Positions 1-7,572 of a DNA stretch of 40,483 nucleotides are shown here, piece by piece (within the stretch, counting starts at the first letter, position 1; the number at the start of each line of letters is the position of its first letter). The stretch covers positions 1 to 40,483 of the forward strand of contig JAEZLP010000061.1 of NCBI GenBank assembly GCA_023415235.1. Reading direction: 5' to 3'. This DNA is from Bacillota bacterium. Lineage in GTDB: Bacteria; Bacillota; Clostridia; Peptostreptococcales; Anaerovoracaceae. The notes beneath the pieces were generated by a model. That model was not told the DNA's origin. It saw only the letters and a program-made list of their open reading frames with translations, and searched no databases. The translations under genes and the position numbers were made by a program.

Positions 1-33
1 AATCCTTCATATGCTCAAGAGTTTTCCCCAACT

Positions 34-69
34 AAAAAACCGGCGGTCAGCCGCAAGGCCGTCCGCCGG
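34..69 (-). terminator. Rho-independent terminator, minus strand
   Basis: Seven-base perfect arms CCGGCGG and CCGCCGG (40-46 and 63-69) enclose a GC-rich loop. Read on the minus strand the hairpin is followed by a T run (A run at 34-39 on the plus strand). It lies downstream of the tmRNA and of the tmRNA's own terminator, so it probably acts as a second stop for the same transcript. No T run follows it on the plus strand. Confidence 0.6.
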
Positions 70-128
70 AAAAATACATCCATATTTTATTCTATTTTGG
101 ATCCACCCCAATTATTGACGCAGAACCA

Positions 129-158
129 AAACAAAAGCGCCGTCCGTATGGACGACGC
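129..158 (-). terminator. tmRNA terminator, possibly bidirectional
   Basis: On the minus strand the arms GCGTCGTCC and GGACGGCGC (150-158 and 137-145, with one mismatch) close a four-base loop and are followed by TTTTGTTTT. It starts about 11 bases after the encoded CCA end of the tmRNA, as expected for the ssrA terminator. On the plus strand the same hairpin is followed by a T run at 162-168, so it may also stop transcription entering from the left. Confidence 0.75.
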
Positions 159-169
159 ATTGTTTTTTG

Positions 170-539
170 TGGTGAAGGTGGCGAGAGTCGAACTCGCGTC
201 CGAAAGCATTTCCACGAGACTTTCTCCGAGCGCAGCTAATGTTTTATTTGTTTCGCCTCTTACAGCGCCCGTTAGCAGGCTCTGTCTTCGGCTATCCTAT
301 TGGTCCCCCGTGCTACTAGGAGCTCACACGGAGTTTTCCTGTATATTCGACGCCAGATTCCTCACCTACAGGTAAATGAGGGCTGACGACGCACCGCTTA
401 GCGGTTGCTGACTATGCAGCTAAAGCGTAATTGTTGTTATTTTTTGCGTTTATTTTAAACGTGCCTCTTTTAACGTAGACTAGGCAACTACGGCTCGCTT
501 ATCTGGTTTCCACACCCCCGTCGAAACCTTTACACCCCC
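170..539 (-). ncRNA. ssrA: Transfer-messenger RNA (tmRNA)
   Basis: tmRNA rescues stalled ribosomes by acting first as an alanyl-tRNA and then as a short mRNA that adds a degradation tag. The 5' end GGGGGUG (539-533) pairs with CACCUUC just before ACCA at the 3' end (170-172 encode the CCA). The conserved T arm with GTTCGACTC and the 5' segment GGTTTCGACGGGGGT are both visible. The tag frame reads A-K-N-N-N-N-Y-A-L-A-A then TAG (447-412), ending in the canonical ALAA degron. The size, about 370 nt, is normal for a one-piece tmRNA. The gene lies downstream of smpB, whose product is its obligate partner, on the same strand. The tag start (GCA at 447-445) is inferred from the usual alanine resume codon. 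Confidence 0.95.
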
Positions 540-548
540 ATGCTTGAT

Positions 549-652
549 AATTTTGCGTTATGCTGTGTTGCTAACCTCCTCAGGCTCGCTTGCGTACTTC
601 TGTGTACGCGTCCTTCGCCTTCGTCGGTCGCGGCCTTGCATACCGCAAAATT
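549..652. repeat. Large palindromic element between smpB and ssrA
   Basis: Fifteen-base arms AATTTTGCGTTATGC (549-563) and GCATACCGCAAAATT (638-652) are reverse complements with one mismatch. They enclose a second perfect hairpin, GCGTAC (592-597) with GTACGC (604-609). The whole element would fold as a long cruciform or RNA stem in the precursor upstream of the tmRNA 5' end. No reading frame or T tract explains it. It could be a REP/MITE-like intergenic repeat or a structured leader handled during ssrA 5' processing; there is only one copy in this window. Confidence 0.55.
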
Positions 653-726
653 CTCTGCGCATACAGTTGTTATAATCCTGTCCTGCGCATCTCTGATCTG
701 AGTACAGATCTGGATGTCATATGTCT

Positions 727-756
727 ATCATACCACATCATATCGCTTTTAAACAA
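727..756 (-). promoter_or_regulatory. Candidate ssrA promoter
   Basis: On the minus strand TTGTTT (751-756) and TATGAT (727-732) are separated by 18 bases. The predicted start near 720 would give a tmRNA precursor with a leader of about 180 nt that contains the palindromic element. ssrA may instead, or also, be transcribed from the smpB operon. Confidence 0.35.
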
Positions 757-777
757 TGTCTAATTTATAACATGTTT

Positions 778-794
778 GTTACAATATATGTAAC
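778..794. promoter_or_regulatory. Perfect dyad GTTACA-N5-TGTAAC upstream of ssrA
   Basis: Six-base perfect arms flank five A/T bases in the smpB-ssrA interval, about 20 bases upstream of the candidate -35 box. The form suits a dimeric regulator, but no binding protein can be named from the sequence and AT-rich DNA produces such dyads by chance. Confidence 0.25.
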
Positions 795-852
795 GAATGA
801 TCTGTGTTGCATGATCGAGAAAGCGGTGATGTCAAAAGTGCGACTGTTTTCG

Positions 853-1317
853 TCAACGGAAATTCCGATTTTTAATTTCCTGTTGTATATGCCTTTCCTG
901 ATCCCGCTTCGCAATGTCTTCCCGTTTGTCATAGTTTTTCTTGCCCCGGGCGACAGCGATTTCCATCTTGGCCAGCCCCTTTTCGTTAATGTAAACGGTC
1001 AGCGGCACCAGTGTCAGGCCTTTTTGCGTCGTATATCCGATGAGCTTCCGGATTTCCTGTCTGTGGAGCAGCAGTTTCCGGGACCGCAGCGGATCCACGT
1101 TATACCGATTGCCCTGCTCATAGGGGCTGATGTGCATTCCGTAAATAATCAGTTCGCCGCTTTCGACCTTGGCGTAGCTCTCCTTCAGATTGATACGGCC
1201 CTGGCGGATTGATTTGATCTCGGTTCCCGTCAATACGATGCCGGCCTCATAGACTTCCTCGATAAAGTAGTCATGTCTGGCCTTTTTATTATTTGCAATG
1301 ATTTTCTTCTGCTTCAT
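853..1317 (-). CDS. smpB: SsrA-binding protein SmpB
   Basis: SmpB binds the tRNA-like domain of tmRNA, places it in the empty A site of stalled ribosomes, and is needed for trans-translation. The 154-residue length is typical. The family signature is clear: an N-terminal KKIIANNKKARHDY stretch, EAGIVLTGTEIKSIRQG, LKESYAKVESGEL, and the basic C-terminal tail KKNYDKREDIAKRDQ that enters the mRNA channel. I prefer the ATG at 1317 behind AAGGTGA over the adjacent in-frame TTG at 1320. It is the last protein gene of the run of signal peptidase genes and sits directly upstream of ssrA, so both partners of trans-translation are together. Confidence 0.96.
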   Translation of the reverse strand: MKQKKIIANNKKARHDYFIEEVYEAGIVLTGTEIKSIRQGRINLKESYAKVESGELIIYGMHISPYEQGNRYNVDPLRSRKLLLHRQEIRKLIGYTTQKGLTLVPLTVYINEKGLAKMEIAVARGKKNYDKREDIAKRDQERHIQQEIKNRNFR

Positions 1318-1343
1318 CAAATCACCTTAATATTCCGTTTGTA

Positions 1344-1880
1344 TTATTTATCCTTCTTGTTGATCAGACCGATTTCGTCGAACGGAAACAATCTCAGGTC
1401 CACTCTTCCCATAATGTCTGCAACGGCGATCTCTCCGATGCTGGGATCTCTGCTGTCCATGCTGTTGGGCCGGTTGTCCCCCATGACAAAGATATAGCCT
1501 TCATCAACGGTAAAGGGAGCCATATCCCCCGGCGTCTTATCTCCGTAGATGTAATCCTCCTGCAAGGCTTCCCCGTTCCGGTACACCACGCCGTCCTTTA
1601 CCTCGATCACATCGCCCTCAATGCCGATTACTCGTTTGATCAGATCCTTCTCCTCCCCGCTGTCACTGTAGATATGGGTCTTGAACACGACAATATCTCC
1701 GCGGGCAGGTTCTCCTGTGATGTATGGGAGTTTGTTCACGATCAGGTAGTTGTAAGGCTCGATGGTGGGATACATGGAATATCCCTTTACCAGAGTCGGT
1801 TTTATGAAGGTGGTGATCACCAGCGCAATAATCAGCGCGACGATAACGGTCTTCGCATATTCAAGTATTGTTTTTCTCAT
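1344..1880 (-). CDS. lepB: Type I signal peptidase (first active copy)
   Basis: This enzyme cleaves signal peptides from exported proteins at the outer face of the membrane. The 178 residues have one N-terminal membrane segment (about 9-26), the catalytic serine in GYSMYP (Ser35), the general-base lysine in LIKRVIG (Lys82), and the closing box GDNRPNSMDSRD. Length and one-span topology match the Gram-positive SipS type. It lies 23 bases upstream of smpB and 55 bases downstream of a second signal peptidase. Both dyad residues are present, so activity is expected. Confidence 0.93.
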   Translation of the reverse strand: MRKTILEYAKTVIVALIIALVITTFIKPTLVKGYSMYPTIEPYNYLIVNKLPYITGEPARGDIVVFKTHIYSDSGEEKDLIKRVIGIEGDVIEVKDGVVYRNGEALQEDYIYGDKTPGDMAPFTVDEGYIFVMGDNRPNSMDSRDPSIGEIAVADIMGRVDLRLFPFDEIGLINKKDK

Positions 1881-1935
1881 TCTCGTTCCCCTAATCCCTT
1901 ATATTCCTCTCTTATCTTCCATTTTGGCTGCCATT

Positions 1936-2472
1936 TTAATCCAACGGACCTATCTCGTTGAACGGATAGAGTCGGAATACCGCTTTGCCGTATACATCGT
2001 CAATCTTGATAACCCCCACGTCAGGATCCCGGCTGTCGATGCTGTTTTGCCTGTTGTCCCCCATTACGAACAGGCTGCCCTCCGGAATCACAACGTCCTT
2101 CACGTAGCCGGAAGTGTAATCCTCCATGGTGTAGGGCTCCTCCTGGAGCTCTCCGTTGAGATAAACCTTGCCGTCCTCTATGGTAATCGTGTCTCCCGGA
2201 AGACCGATGACTCTCTTGATCAGCATTTTTTCATCCCCGCTGGGGGTTTTCAGATCCGTATGGAATACCACGATATCACCGTGCTTCGGTTCTCCGAACC
2301 GATAGGACTGTTTGCTCAGAAACAGGAAATTGAATTCCTGCAGCGTTGGCATCATGGAGGTTTCTCTCACAAATGTAGGTTTGATAAACTGAAGAATGAT
2401 GACTGCAACGATCACTGCGATCAAAATGTCCTTGATCCATTCCTTCAACTCTTTCATGTTAAATTTACTCAT
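1936..2472 (-). CDS. lepB: Type I signal peptidase (second active copy)
   Basis: A paralogue of the downstream gene with the same 178-residue length and one N-terminal membrane segment (about 13-30). The catalytic serine is in ETSMMP (Ser39), the lysine in LIKRVIG (Lys86), and the C-terminal box is GDNRQNSIDSRD. It lies 18 bases downstream of the third, degenerate copy, so all three are probably co-transcribed. Several Sip-type enzymes with overlapping substrates are common in Firmicutes; a head-to-tail triplet points to local duplication. An in-frame Met at residue 6 is an alternative start. Confidence 0.92.
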   Translation of the reverse strand: MSKFNMKELKEWIKDILIAVIVAVIILQFIKPTFVRETSMMPTLQEFNFLFLSKQSYRFGEPKHGDIVVFHTDLKTPSGDEKMLIKRVIGLPGDTITIEDGKVYLNGELQEEPYTMEDYTSGYVKDVVIPEGSLFVMGDNRQNSIDSRDPDVGVIKIDDVYGKAVFRLYPFNEIGPLD

Positions 2473-2490
2473 TCTCTTGATGTTTCCCCT

Positions 2491-3057
2491 TTATTTCACC
2501 TTTCCTATTTCACTGAGCGGCCATACGGTGACCGCGCAATAGCCTCTGATGGCTTTCATTTTCAATGATCCCACTCTGGGATCCCTGCTGTCGATGCTTT
2601 CTTCCCGGTTGTCTCCCAGCACAAACACCTCATCCTCCGGGATGGTTATGGGCCCCACTTCGCCTTCTGTGGTCCCTGTTATGTACTCCTCCGAAAGGAG
2701 CTCGCCGTTTCTGTAGACGCTGCCGTCACGAATTTCGATTTCATCACCCGGCAAGCCTATGACTCTGCGGATGGTGTTTTCGCCTTCCTCACCTTCCGAA
2801 ATAAAGTCGTCGCGAAATGCCACCACCTGCCCGAAGTCGGGAGTTCCCCTCTTCGCCGAATAAGTGTGATTTACGACGATGATCACTTCCCCGTCCTTCA
2901 CACCGGGAAGCATTGCTGCTCCATCTGCGGTGATAGGCCGAAAAAACATGGTGACCAGCCAGGCAGCTATGACGGGGTAGATATAAATCCTGTATTTCTC
3001 TTTAAAAGGTCTGTTGTCTTCATTCTTTGAATATTTGTTATAATTGTTCTGCGTCAT
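2491..3057 (-). CDS. Signal peptidase I-like protein lacking the catalytic dyad
   Basis: The fold of type I signal peptidase is intact over 188 residues: a membrane segment at about 26-38, the substrate-binding region, VIGLPGDEIEI, and the closing box GDNREESIDSRD. Both catalytic residues are replaced. Where the neighbours have Ser-Met, this copy reads GAAMLPG (Ala48), and the lysine of IKR is Arg97 in TIRRVIG. The codons GCA and CGC are clear in the nucleotides and the frame is open throughout, so this is not simple decay. It is the first signal peptidase gene after the pseudouridine synthase. S. aureus SpsA, next to active SpsB, is a known parallel. It may bind precursors or modulate its active neighbours; that role is inferred. 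Confidence 0.85.
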   Translation of the reverse strand: MTQNNYNKYSKNEDNRPFKEKYRIYIYPVIAAWLVTMFFRPITADGAAMLPGVKDGEVIIVVNHTYSAKRGTPDFGQVVAFRDDFISEGEEGENTIRRVIGLPGDEIEIRDGSVYRNGELLSEEYITGTTEGEVGPITIPEDEVFVLGDNREESIDSRDPRVGSLKMKAIRGYCAVTVWPLSEIGKVK

Positions 3058-3066
3058 TTCACTTCC

Positions 3067-4050
3067 TCATTCCGTTCCAAACAAGCTCTCCCTGATCGCC
3101 CTGAAATTGGCAGGCAGATCAGCTTTCATCTCCATTCCCTTCATATATTCAAGCGGCTTGACGCCGTCGTCAAAGCAAAGCTTATATGCGTGAAGCAGTT
3201 GAGTAGTCAACTTGAAATTCTCTTCAATTTTTCGGTTCCTGCCTCTTGCGTCCTTCGGGGCATATTTTACGTCGCCGATTACAGGGAAGCCCGCTTTTGC
3301 CAAGTGAGCCCTGATTTGGTGGGTCCTGCCTGTTACCAGCTCGACCTCCACAAGAGTATAACCTCTTGCGGTTAAAAGAGGCCGTGCTATGGTCTCCATT
3401 ACCTTGCCGCCTTCCCGATCCAGATCCATTACCCTGACAGTGTTTGTGCTTTCATCCTTTTCCATCTTGTCCCTGAGCTGAAGACTCTTCTTCATTTCGC
3501 CGTGAACAATGGTCAGATAATACTTTCGGATGTAGCCTCTTTCCCTGATCATCTGATTGAGGCTTTGGAGGGCTTTGTTGTTTTTTCCGAAGATAACCAG
3601 CCCGGTGGTGTTCCGGTCCAGCCGATTGACTGGGGATGGGACAAAGGTCCTTTCCCGGCCCGGAGAGTATTCCCCTTTATCAGCAAGATAACCGGCAACC
3701 TGATTGGCCAGCGTGTTTTTCTTCTCGTTTTTATCTCCGTGAACCAAAAGGCCAAAGGGCTTTTCCACGATAATCACGTTGTCGTCTTCATAAGCGATCT
3801 TAAACTGCTTTTTGGGGCGCGCGGCGGTCTTTCTTTCCTGAAATGCGTTTGCTTCCTCTTCCGTCACATAGATAACCAGCTCGTCGCCCTCGGCGAGAAG
3901 TGTCTCTATGGCGGCGCGCTTTCCATTTAGTTTTACATCCTTGCGGATCAATTTATAGATATAGCTCAGAGGGGCATTCCTGAAATACTTTTTCAGGAAC
4001 CTGTCCAGTCTTTGATTGTCCTCGTTACCCGTTATGATTAATCTGATCAT
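3067..4050 (-). CDS. RluA-family pseudouridine synthase (RluC/RluD-like)
   Basis: It isomerises uridine to pseudouridine in rRNA or tRNA. The 327 residues carry an N-terminal S4 RNA-binding domain (about 12-60, RLDRFLKKY onward) and the catalytic RluA domain. The active-site motif is NRLDRNTTGL with catalytic Asp145; the usual His before RLD is Asn here. Further family motifs are EKPFGLLVHG and TGRTHQIRAHLA. The target site cannot be told from sequence. It is the first gene of the minus-strand run leading to the signal peptidases and smpB, and stops 9 bases before the next start. A TATAAT at 4141-4146 (minus) may be its -10 box, but no good -35 was found; the remaining 4051-4295 spacer is AT-rich. 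Confidence 0.9.
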   Translation of the reverse strand: MIRLIITGNEDNQRLDRFLKKYFRNAPLSYIYKLIRKDVKLNGKRAAIETLLAEGDELVIYVTEEEANAFQERKTAARPKKQFKIAYEDDNVIIVEKPFGLLVHGDKNEKKNTLANQVAGYLADKGEYSPGRERTFVPSPVNRLDRNTTGLVIFGKNNKALQSLNQMIRERGYIRKYYLTIVHGEMKKSLQLRDKMEKDESTNTVRVMDLDREGGKVMETIARPLLTARGYTLVEVELVTGRTHQIRAHLAKAGFPVIGDVKYAPKDARGRNRKIEENFKLTTQLLHAYKLCFDDGVKPLEYMKGMEMKADLPANFRAIRESLFGTE

Positions 4051-4295
4051 CCGTCACCATCAAACTTTTCCTTCTTGGTCCAATCCCTGTTCGGCAGATC
4101 CGCGCAGCAGGCCTGCGGGGGAAGGGATTTGACTGTTTCAATTATACAACATATAATTGTTTAAATATACCATGTAAACAAAACTTAATAAAAATCCGGT
4201 TGTTTATGTAACCATTTCGCCTTGTTATTATACATCAATTATGATAAATTAAAAGTGGAAATGATCGAAATTCGTAGCATACAGGGGGAACACAG

Positions 4296-4805
4296 ATGAA
4301 AAAATTAAAGGACATTTTTTATGATCTTAACGATATTTTTGTGGCGCTGATCATTGTAGCTGTTGCGGCTTTGGTCATTGCGGCAAACATCGATTCCATA
4401 TTGAAATATCCATCCGTGATAGCGGAGGAGATCCAGCTACCGGAAGAAGAAACCCCTACCCATTACGCAGAGAATCCGCCCATTGTTGATCAAAGCGGCG
4501 ATACGCCGGCGATCGATCAGGGAACCACCACAGGGTCTGCCGTAGGAGAGGGGAATACCACCGGCGGCGGAGTTTCAGGGGATCCCGGTACCGGTGAGGT
4601 CGTGAATTATTCCGTATACATTAATTATGGGCAAACCGGTGATGAGATCGCCGAAATTCTCATAGGAGTAGGCCTCTTCAAGGACAAGCAGGAATTTTAT
4701 AACGCTGTCGCCGCAGCAGGCGCGGAGGGGAAGCTCCAGGCCGGAAACTTTATTATCCCGTCCGACTCAACTCCTGCCGAGGTAATTTCCATTCTTACAA
4801 GGTAA
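4296..4805 (+). CDS. Membrane-anchored protein with MltG-type LysM-like domain
   Basis: This 169-residue protein has one N-terminal membrane segment (about 14-34), an acidic, Gly/Thr-rich linker with repeated TTG and GTG-like stretches (about 50-105), and a C-terminal domain of about 65 residues. The end of that domain (DEIAEILIGVGLFKD, then KLQAGNFIIP and TPAEVISILT) resembles the LysM-like subdomain found at the start of MltG/YceG endolytic transglycosylases. The MltG catalytic domain is absent, so glycan cleavage is not expected. A role in binding peptidoglycan at the outer membrane face is inferred. The start follows AGGGGGA. The gene is divergent from the pseudouridine synthase and convergent with the next small gene. 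Confidence 0.7.
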   Translation: MKKLKDIFYDLNDIFVALIIVAVAALVIAANIDSILKYPSVIAEEIQLPEEETPTHYAENPPIVDQSGDTPAIDQGTTTGSAVGEGNTTGGGVSGDPGTGEVVNYSVYINYGQTGDEIAEILIGVGLFKDKQEFYNAVAAAGAEGKLQAGNFIIPSDSTPAEVISILTR

Positions 4806-4833
4806 GCTGTCATTTCCTTTGGTATGTTTAATA

Positions 4834-5118
4834 TTAATCTTCCGCTTCCAGCAGCCGGATTAGTTTTTCTAATCTGGCTTTTTGTTCGCCGGTCATCATA
4901 GAGCGCAGCGCCTTGATGGCTTTCATCTGTTTTTCATATTGCGCTTTATCCCGTTTCAGGCTTTGCTTCACCTTCATAATTTCCGAAATCAGTTCCTGAT
5001 CACTTTTCCCTTTGTATTTGTCAGCCAGATCGGACATTCGGTCCGACTTGGAAACGTTTGAACCTCCAAGTCCCAGCTGCTCAGCAAGCTCCATCAGCTG
5101 TTTCTCATTGATATCCAT
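4834..5118 (-). CDS. Small charged protein of unknown function
   Basis: A 94-residue, lysine- and glutamate-rich, mostly helical protein without membrane segments. The start ATG follows AAGGAG at good spacing, which supports a real gene. It contains KSDQELISEIMKVKQSLK and ends in MTGEQKARLEKLIRLLEAE, a pattern seen in many small clostridial proteins with predicted coiled coils. I do not recognise the family. It is divergent from the next gene at 5339, with about 220 bases between them, and the two may be regulated together. Confidence 0.6.
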   Translation of the reverse strand: MDINEKQLMELAEQLGLGGSNVSKSDRMSDLADKYKGKSDQELISEIMKVKQSLKRDKAQYEKQMKAIKALRSMMTGEQKARLEKLIRLLEAED

Positions 5119-5338
5119 TTCTTACTCCTTTCTCTGCCTGCCGAAGCGCCATCCCTGTTCAGAGTCGCTCCGGCTTGACGCAGTCAAAATGCAGTCTGAT
5201 TTATCAGCCGCCTTACAATATATGCACCAACAGAAAGTTAATTTCATATTATGGTGAATAATCGCAATCGAAATTGGAACGATCAAAAATTAACATCATG
5301 TCAGCTGATTTCATTACTGGCAGGAATGGAGGTTACAT

Positions 5339-5770
5339 ATGAACCCTGCTCTGATTCTGGCTGCAGTGCTTTTTTTATCCCAAAACCAAGGGAAAACCCC
5401 TTTTCGGCTTCCGCCGCCGCCCCGGTCCGCGGGGAAATTGGGCATCCCCCAAATCAAGGATCCCGGGTATTTTGATACATTTCGGATGGAATTACTGCTT
5501 GACCGGCTTCATAACATGACCAACACTCTGGAAAAGGTCAATCACCTGAACCAGATGCGAAGCGTACCGCTTTCCCGTAGCAACTCCATCGACCGAATTC
5601 AGGAATCTCTGGACGCCGTGAAGGGACTGCTGTATGCGAATAAATCCACAAAGAATATCGATTCCCTTTCCAATACACTGTCAAATGTAAAACAACTTGG
5701 TGATATGCAAGGCATTATGACCAACATGGGACCAATTTTATCCATGCTTTCAAACAAAAATGATAAATAG
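5339..5770 (+). CDS. Hypothetical protein, helical C-terminal half
   Basis: A 143-residue protein with a strong ribosome binding site (GGAGG, 6 bases before the ATG). Residues 1-14 are hydrophobic (NPALILAAVLFLSQ), too short for a confident signal peptide. A proline/glycine stretch follows (about 20-40), then helices rich in Leu, Asn and Ser (LLLDRLHNMTNTLEKVNHLN). The C-terminus repeats short phrases such as SLSNTLSNVKQLGDM and MGPILSMLS. No family was recognised. The gene is divergent from 4834-5118 and 177 bases upstream of fba, which has its own promoter. Confidence 0.6.
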   Translation: MNPALILAAVLFLSQNQGKTPFRLPPPPRSAGKLGIPQIKDPGYFDTFRMELLLDRLHNMTNTLEKVNHLNQMRSVPLSRSNSIDRIQESLDAVKGLLYANKSTKNIDSLSNTLSNVKQLGDMQGIMTNMGPILSMLSNKNDK

Positions 5771-5793
5771 TTACCAAAAATATAAAAAAGATA

Positions 5794-5822
5794 TATGCAA
5801 TCCCTCCAAATTGGGGTATAAT
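5794..5822 (+). promoter_or_regulatory. Promoter of fba
   Basis: A perfect TATAAT (5817-5822) lies 17 bases after the weak -35 element TATGCA (5794-5799). The start near 5829 gives a leader of about 118 bases before the aldolase ATG. No known riboswitch was recognised in that leader. Confidence 0.55.
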
Positions 5823-5946
5823 AATTGTAGTTAATTTTGTTCTAACGCATTCACAGAGAATTCTCGATGAAGATTTTCTTGTCTGTGCGCGTTTCAAGGA
5901 AACGATATTGTTATTCCTGGTAACAATCATATAGGAGGGATTTATT

Positions 5947-6876
5947 ATGGCATTGGTTACATCTAAGGAAATGTTTGCAAAAGCGCTGAAAAGCGACTAC
6001 GCAGTTGGAGCTTTCAACGTAAACAATATGGAAATCATCCAGGGTATTGTTGACGCCGCAAAGATCGAAAACGCACCGCTGATTCTTCAGGTATCCGCAG
6101 GCGCAAGAAAATATGCGAAACCTACTTATCTCGTCAAGCTGGTAGAGGCCGCAATCGAAGACTCCGGTCTTGATATCGTTCTGCATCTTGACCACGGTGA
6201 AGATTTTGAAATCTGCAAGAAGTGCGTGGATGACGGCTTTACTTCCGTTATGATCGACGGTTCCAAGTATCCGTTTGAAGAAAATATCGCACTGACCAAG
6301 CAGGTTGTAGAATATGCCCACTCAAAGGGTGTTGTGGTAGAAGCCGAGCTCGGAAAGCTGGCTGGCGTGGAAGACAATATCAAGGTGGACGCTCGTCACG
6401 CTACCTTTACCGATCCTGAAGAGGCAGCCGAATTCGTAGAAAGAACCGGCGTGGATTCCTTGGCTATCGCGATCGGCACAAGCCACGGAGCATACAAATT
6501 CAAGGGCGATCCCTATCTGGATTTTGAGAGACTGCAGAAGATCAGCAGCCTGATTCCCAACACTCCGCTGGTGCTTCACGGAGCATCCACAGTACTTCCT
6601 GAATTCGTTGAACTCTGCAACAAATATGGCGGAAACATCCCCGGCGCTCAGGGCGTACCGGAGGATATGATCAGAACCGCCGCCAAATACGGTGTATGCA
6701 AGGTAAACATCGATACCGACCTGAGACTGGCCATGACAGCGGAAATCAGAAGGATCTTCATGGAAAGCCCTGCGGAATTCGACCCAAGAAAGTACCTGGG
6801 ACCTGCTAGAGACGCGATCCAGAAGATGGTTCAGCACAAGATCAAGAACGTACTTGGCGCAAGCAACCAGAGATAA
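5947..6876 (+). CDS. fba: Class II fructose-1,6-bisphosphate aldolase
   Basis: A zinc-dependent aldolase that reversibly splits fructose-1,6-bisphosphate into dihydroxyacetone phosphate and glyceraldehyde-3-phosphate in glycolysis. The 309-residue protein shows the family motifs in order: GAFNVNNMEI, VLHLDHGEDF with catalytic Asp82 and zinc ligand His83, VEAELG (Glu134), GTSHGAYKF (zinc His180), LHGAST (His211) and KVNIDTDLR for phosphate binding. The start follows AGGAGGG. It is a single-gene unit with its own promoter and a strong terminator at 6907. Confidence 0.97.
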   Translation: MALVTSKEMFAKALKSDYAVGAFNVNNMEIIQGIVDAAKIENAPLILQVSAGARKYAKPTYLVKLVEAAIEDSGLDIVLHLDHGEDFEICKKCVDDGFTSVMIDGSKYPFEENIALTKQVVEYAHSKGVVVEAELGKLAGVEDNIKVDARHATFTDPEEAAEFVERTGVDSLAIAIGTSHGAYKFKGDPYLDFERLQKISSLIPNTPLVLHGASTVLPEFVELCNKYGGNIPGAQGVPEDMIRTAAKYGVCKVNIDTDLRLAMTAEIRRIFMESPAEFDPRKYLGPARDAIQKMVQHKIKNVLGASNQR

Positions 6877-6906
6877 GTTTTCTCCTCTCAAATTTTTTAT
6901 AGTAAA

Positions 6907-6932
6907 ACAGAGCCTCCGGCTCTGTTTTTTTT
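6907..6932 (+). terminator. Terminator of fba
   Basis: Perfect eight-base arms ACAGAGCC and GGCTCTGT around a three-base loop, followed by an eight-base T run. It starts 31 bases after the aldolase stop codon. It also lies just beyond the stop codon of the convergent gene at 6937-7542. Confidence 0.93.
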
Positions 6933-6936
6933 CTCC

Positions 6937-7542
6937 TCATTCACATTTCCCAATATGATCCCGTCTGGTGGCGGTCAAATACAGCAGAAATCCCTCCGCC
7001 TGATAATCCCCCATGGCCAGAGCAGCCAGCAGCATTCTGTCGTAAATGTCCAAATCTTTTACAAAATCTCGGTTTCCCAGGGCAATAGCATCCTGAATCA
7101 CCAGATTTACATAGTTAAATAACAAGGTTCTCCACCGTATTTCATCCCAGAAAGGATTCATTTTCGCATATTGTGCGGCAATATCATCCGCATTTTTATA
7201 TAGCAGCCGGACATAATGATCGGCTGTCGTCTGATCTCCGGCCTTCATGGCATGGGCCATCGATTGGATGTACAAAACATAAGAGGAAAGCAGCGCAAGA
7301 AATTCCTCGCTTAGTGGCGCTCCGAAGATCAGCTCCGCCTTCGCCTTAAATTGATTCGGGAGATTATAGAGCCGCTCCGCAACAGCAGCTTCATCCCCAA
7401 ATCCGGAATAAACCGACGCGATGTAGGTTCTGGTGAGAAAGGAAAGCTGTAACATAAGCAAGCCGAAGTCCCTTATGAGATTCATATAGCCCAAGGTGAG
7501 CGTCGGTTGCATCTGCTCCTGACTCTTGCTTAAATATTTCAT
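6937..7542 (-). CDS. Unknown protein, family often mislabelled acetylglutamate kinase
   Basis: About 201 residues, mainly alpha-helical, with a recognisable core: an N-terminal LIRDFGLLMLQLSFLTRTYI, then AHAMKAGDQTTADHYVRLLY, NADDIAAQYAKMNPFWDE, and a closing DIYDRMLLAALAMGDYQAEG. As I recall, clostridial proteins with this pattern are often named acetylglutamate kinase, but no amino-acid kinase motif is present and the function is unknown. The open frame extends upstream to 7743, but that part runs through the promoter and the ilv terminator. I chose the ATG at 7542, which follows GGGAG at 8 bases and lies downstream of a good promoter. An ATG at 7563 is possible but nearly leaderless. Confidence 0.7.
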   Translation of the reverse strand: MKYLSKSQEQMQPTLTLGYMNLIRDFGLLMLQLSFLTRTYIASVYSGFGDEAAVAERLYNLPNQFKAKAELIFGAPLSEEFLALLSSYVLYIQSMAHAMKAGDQTTADHYVRLLYKNADDIAAQYAKMNPFWDEIRWRTLLFNYVNLVIQDAIALGNRDFVKDLDIYDRMLLAALAMGDYQAEGFLLYLTATRRDHIGKCE

Positions 7543-7572
7543 GGCATCCGCTCCCTGCTTCATACTTTCTGT

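Noticed and set aside
97..375. 92-codon plus-strand open frame at the left end
   Set aside because: It runs antisense through the tmRNA terminator and the tmRNA itself and has no ribosome binding site.
6937..7542. Label acetylglutamate kinase for this gene
   Set aside because: No amino-acid kinase nucleotide or substrate motif is present; the name appears to be a propagated annotation error.
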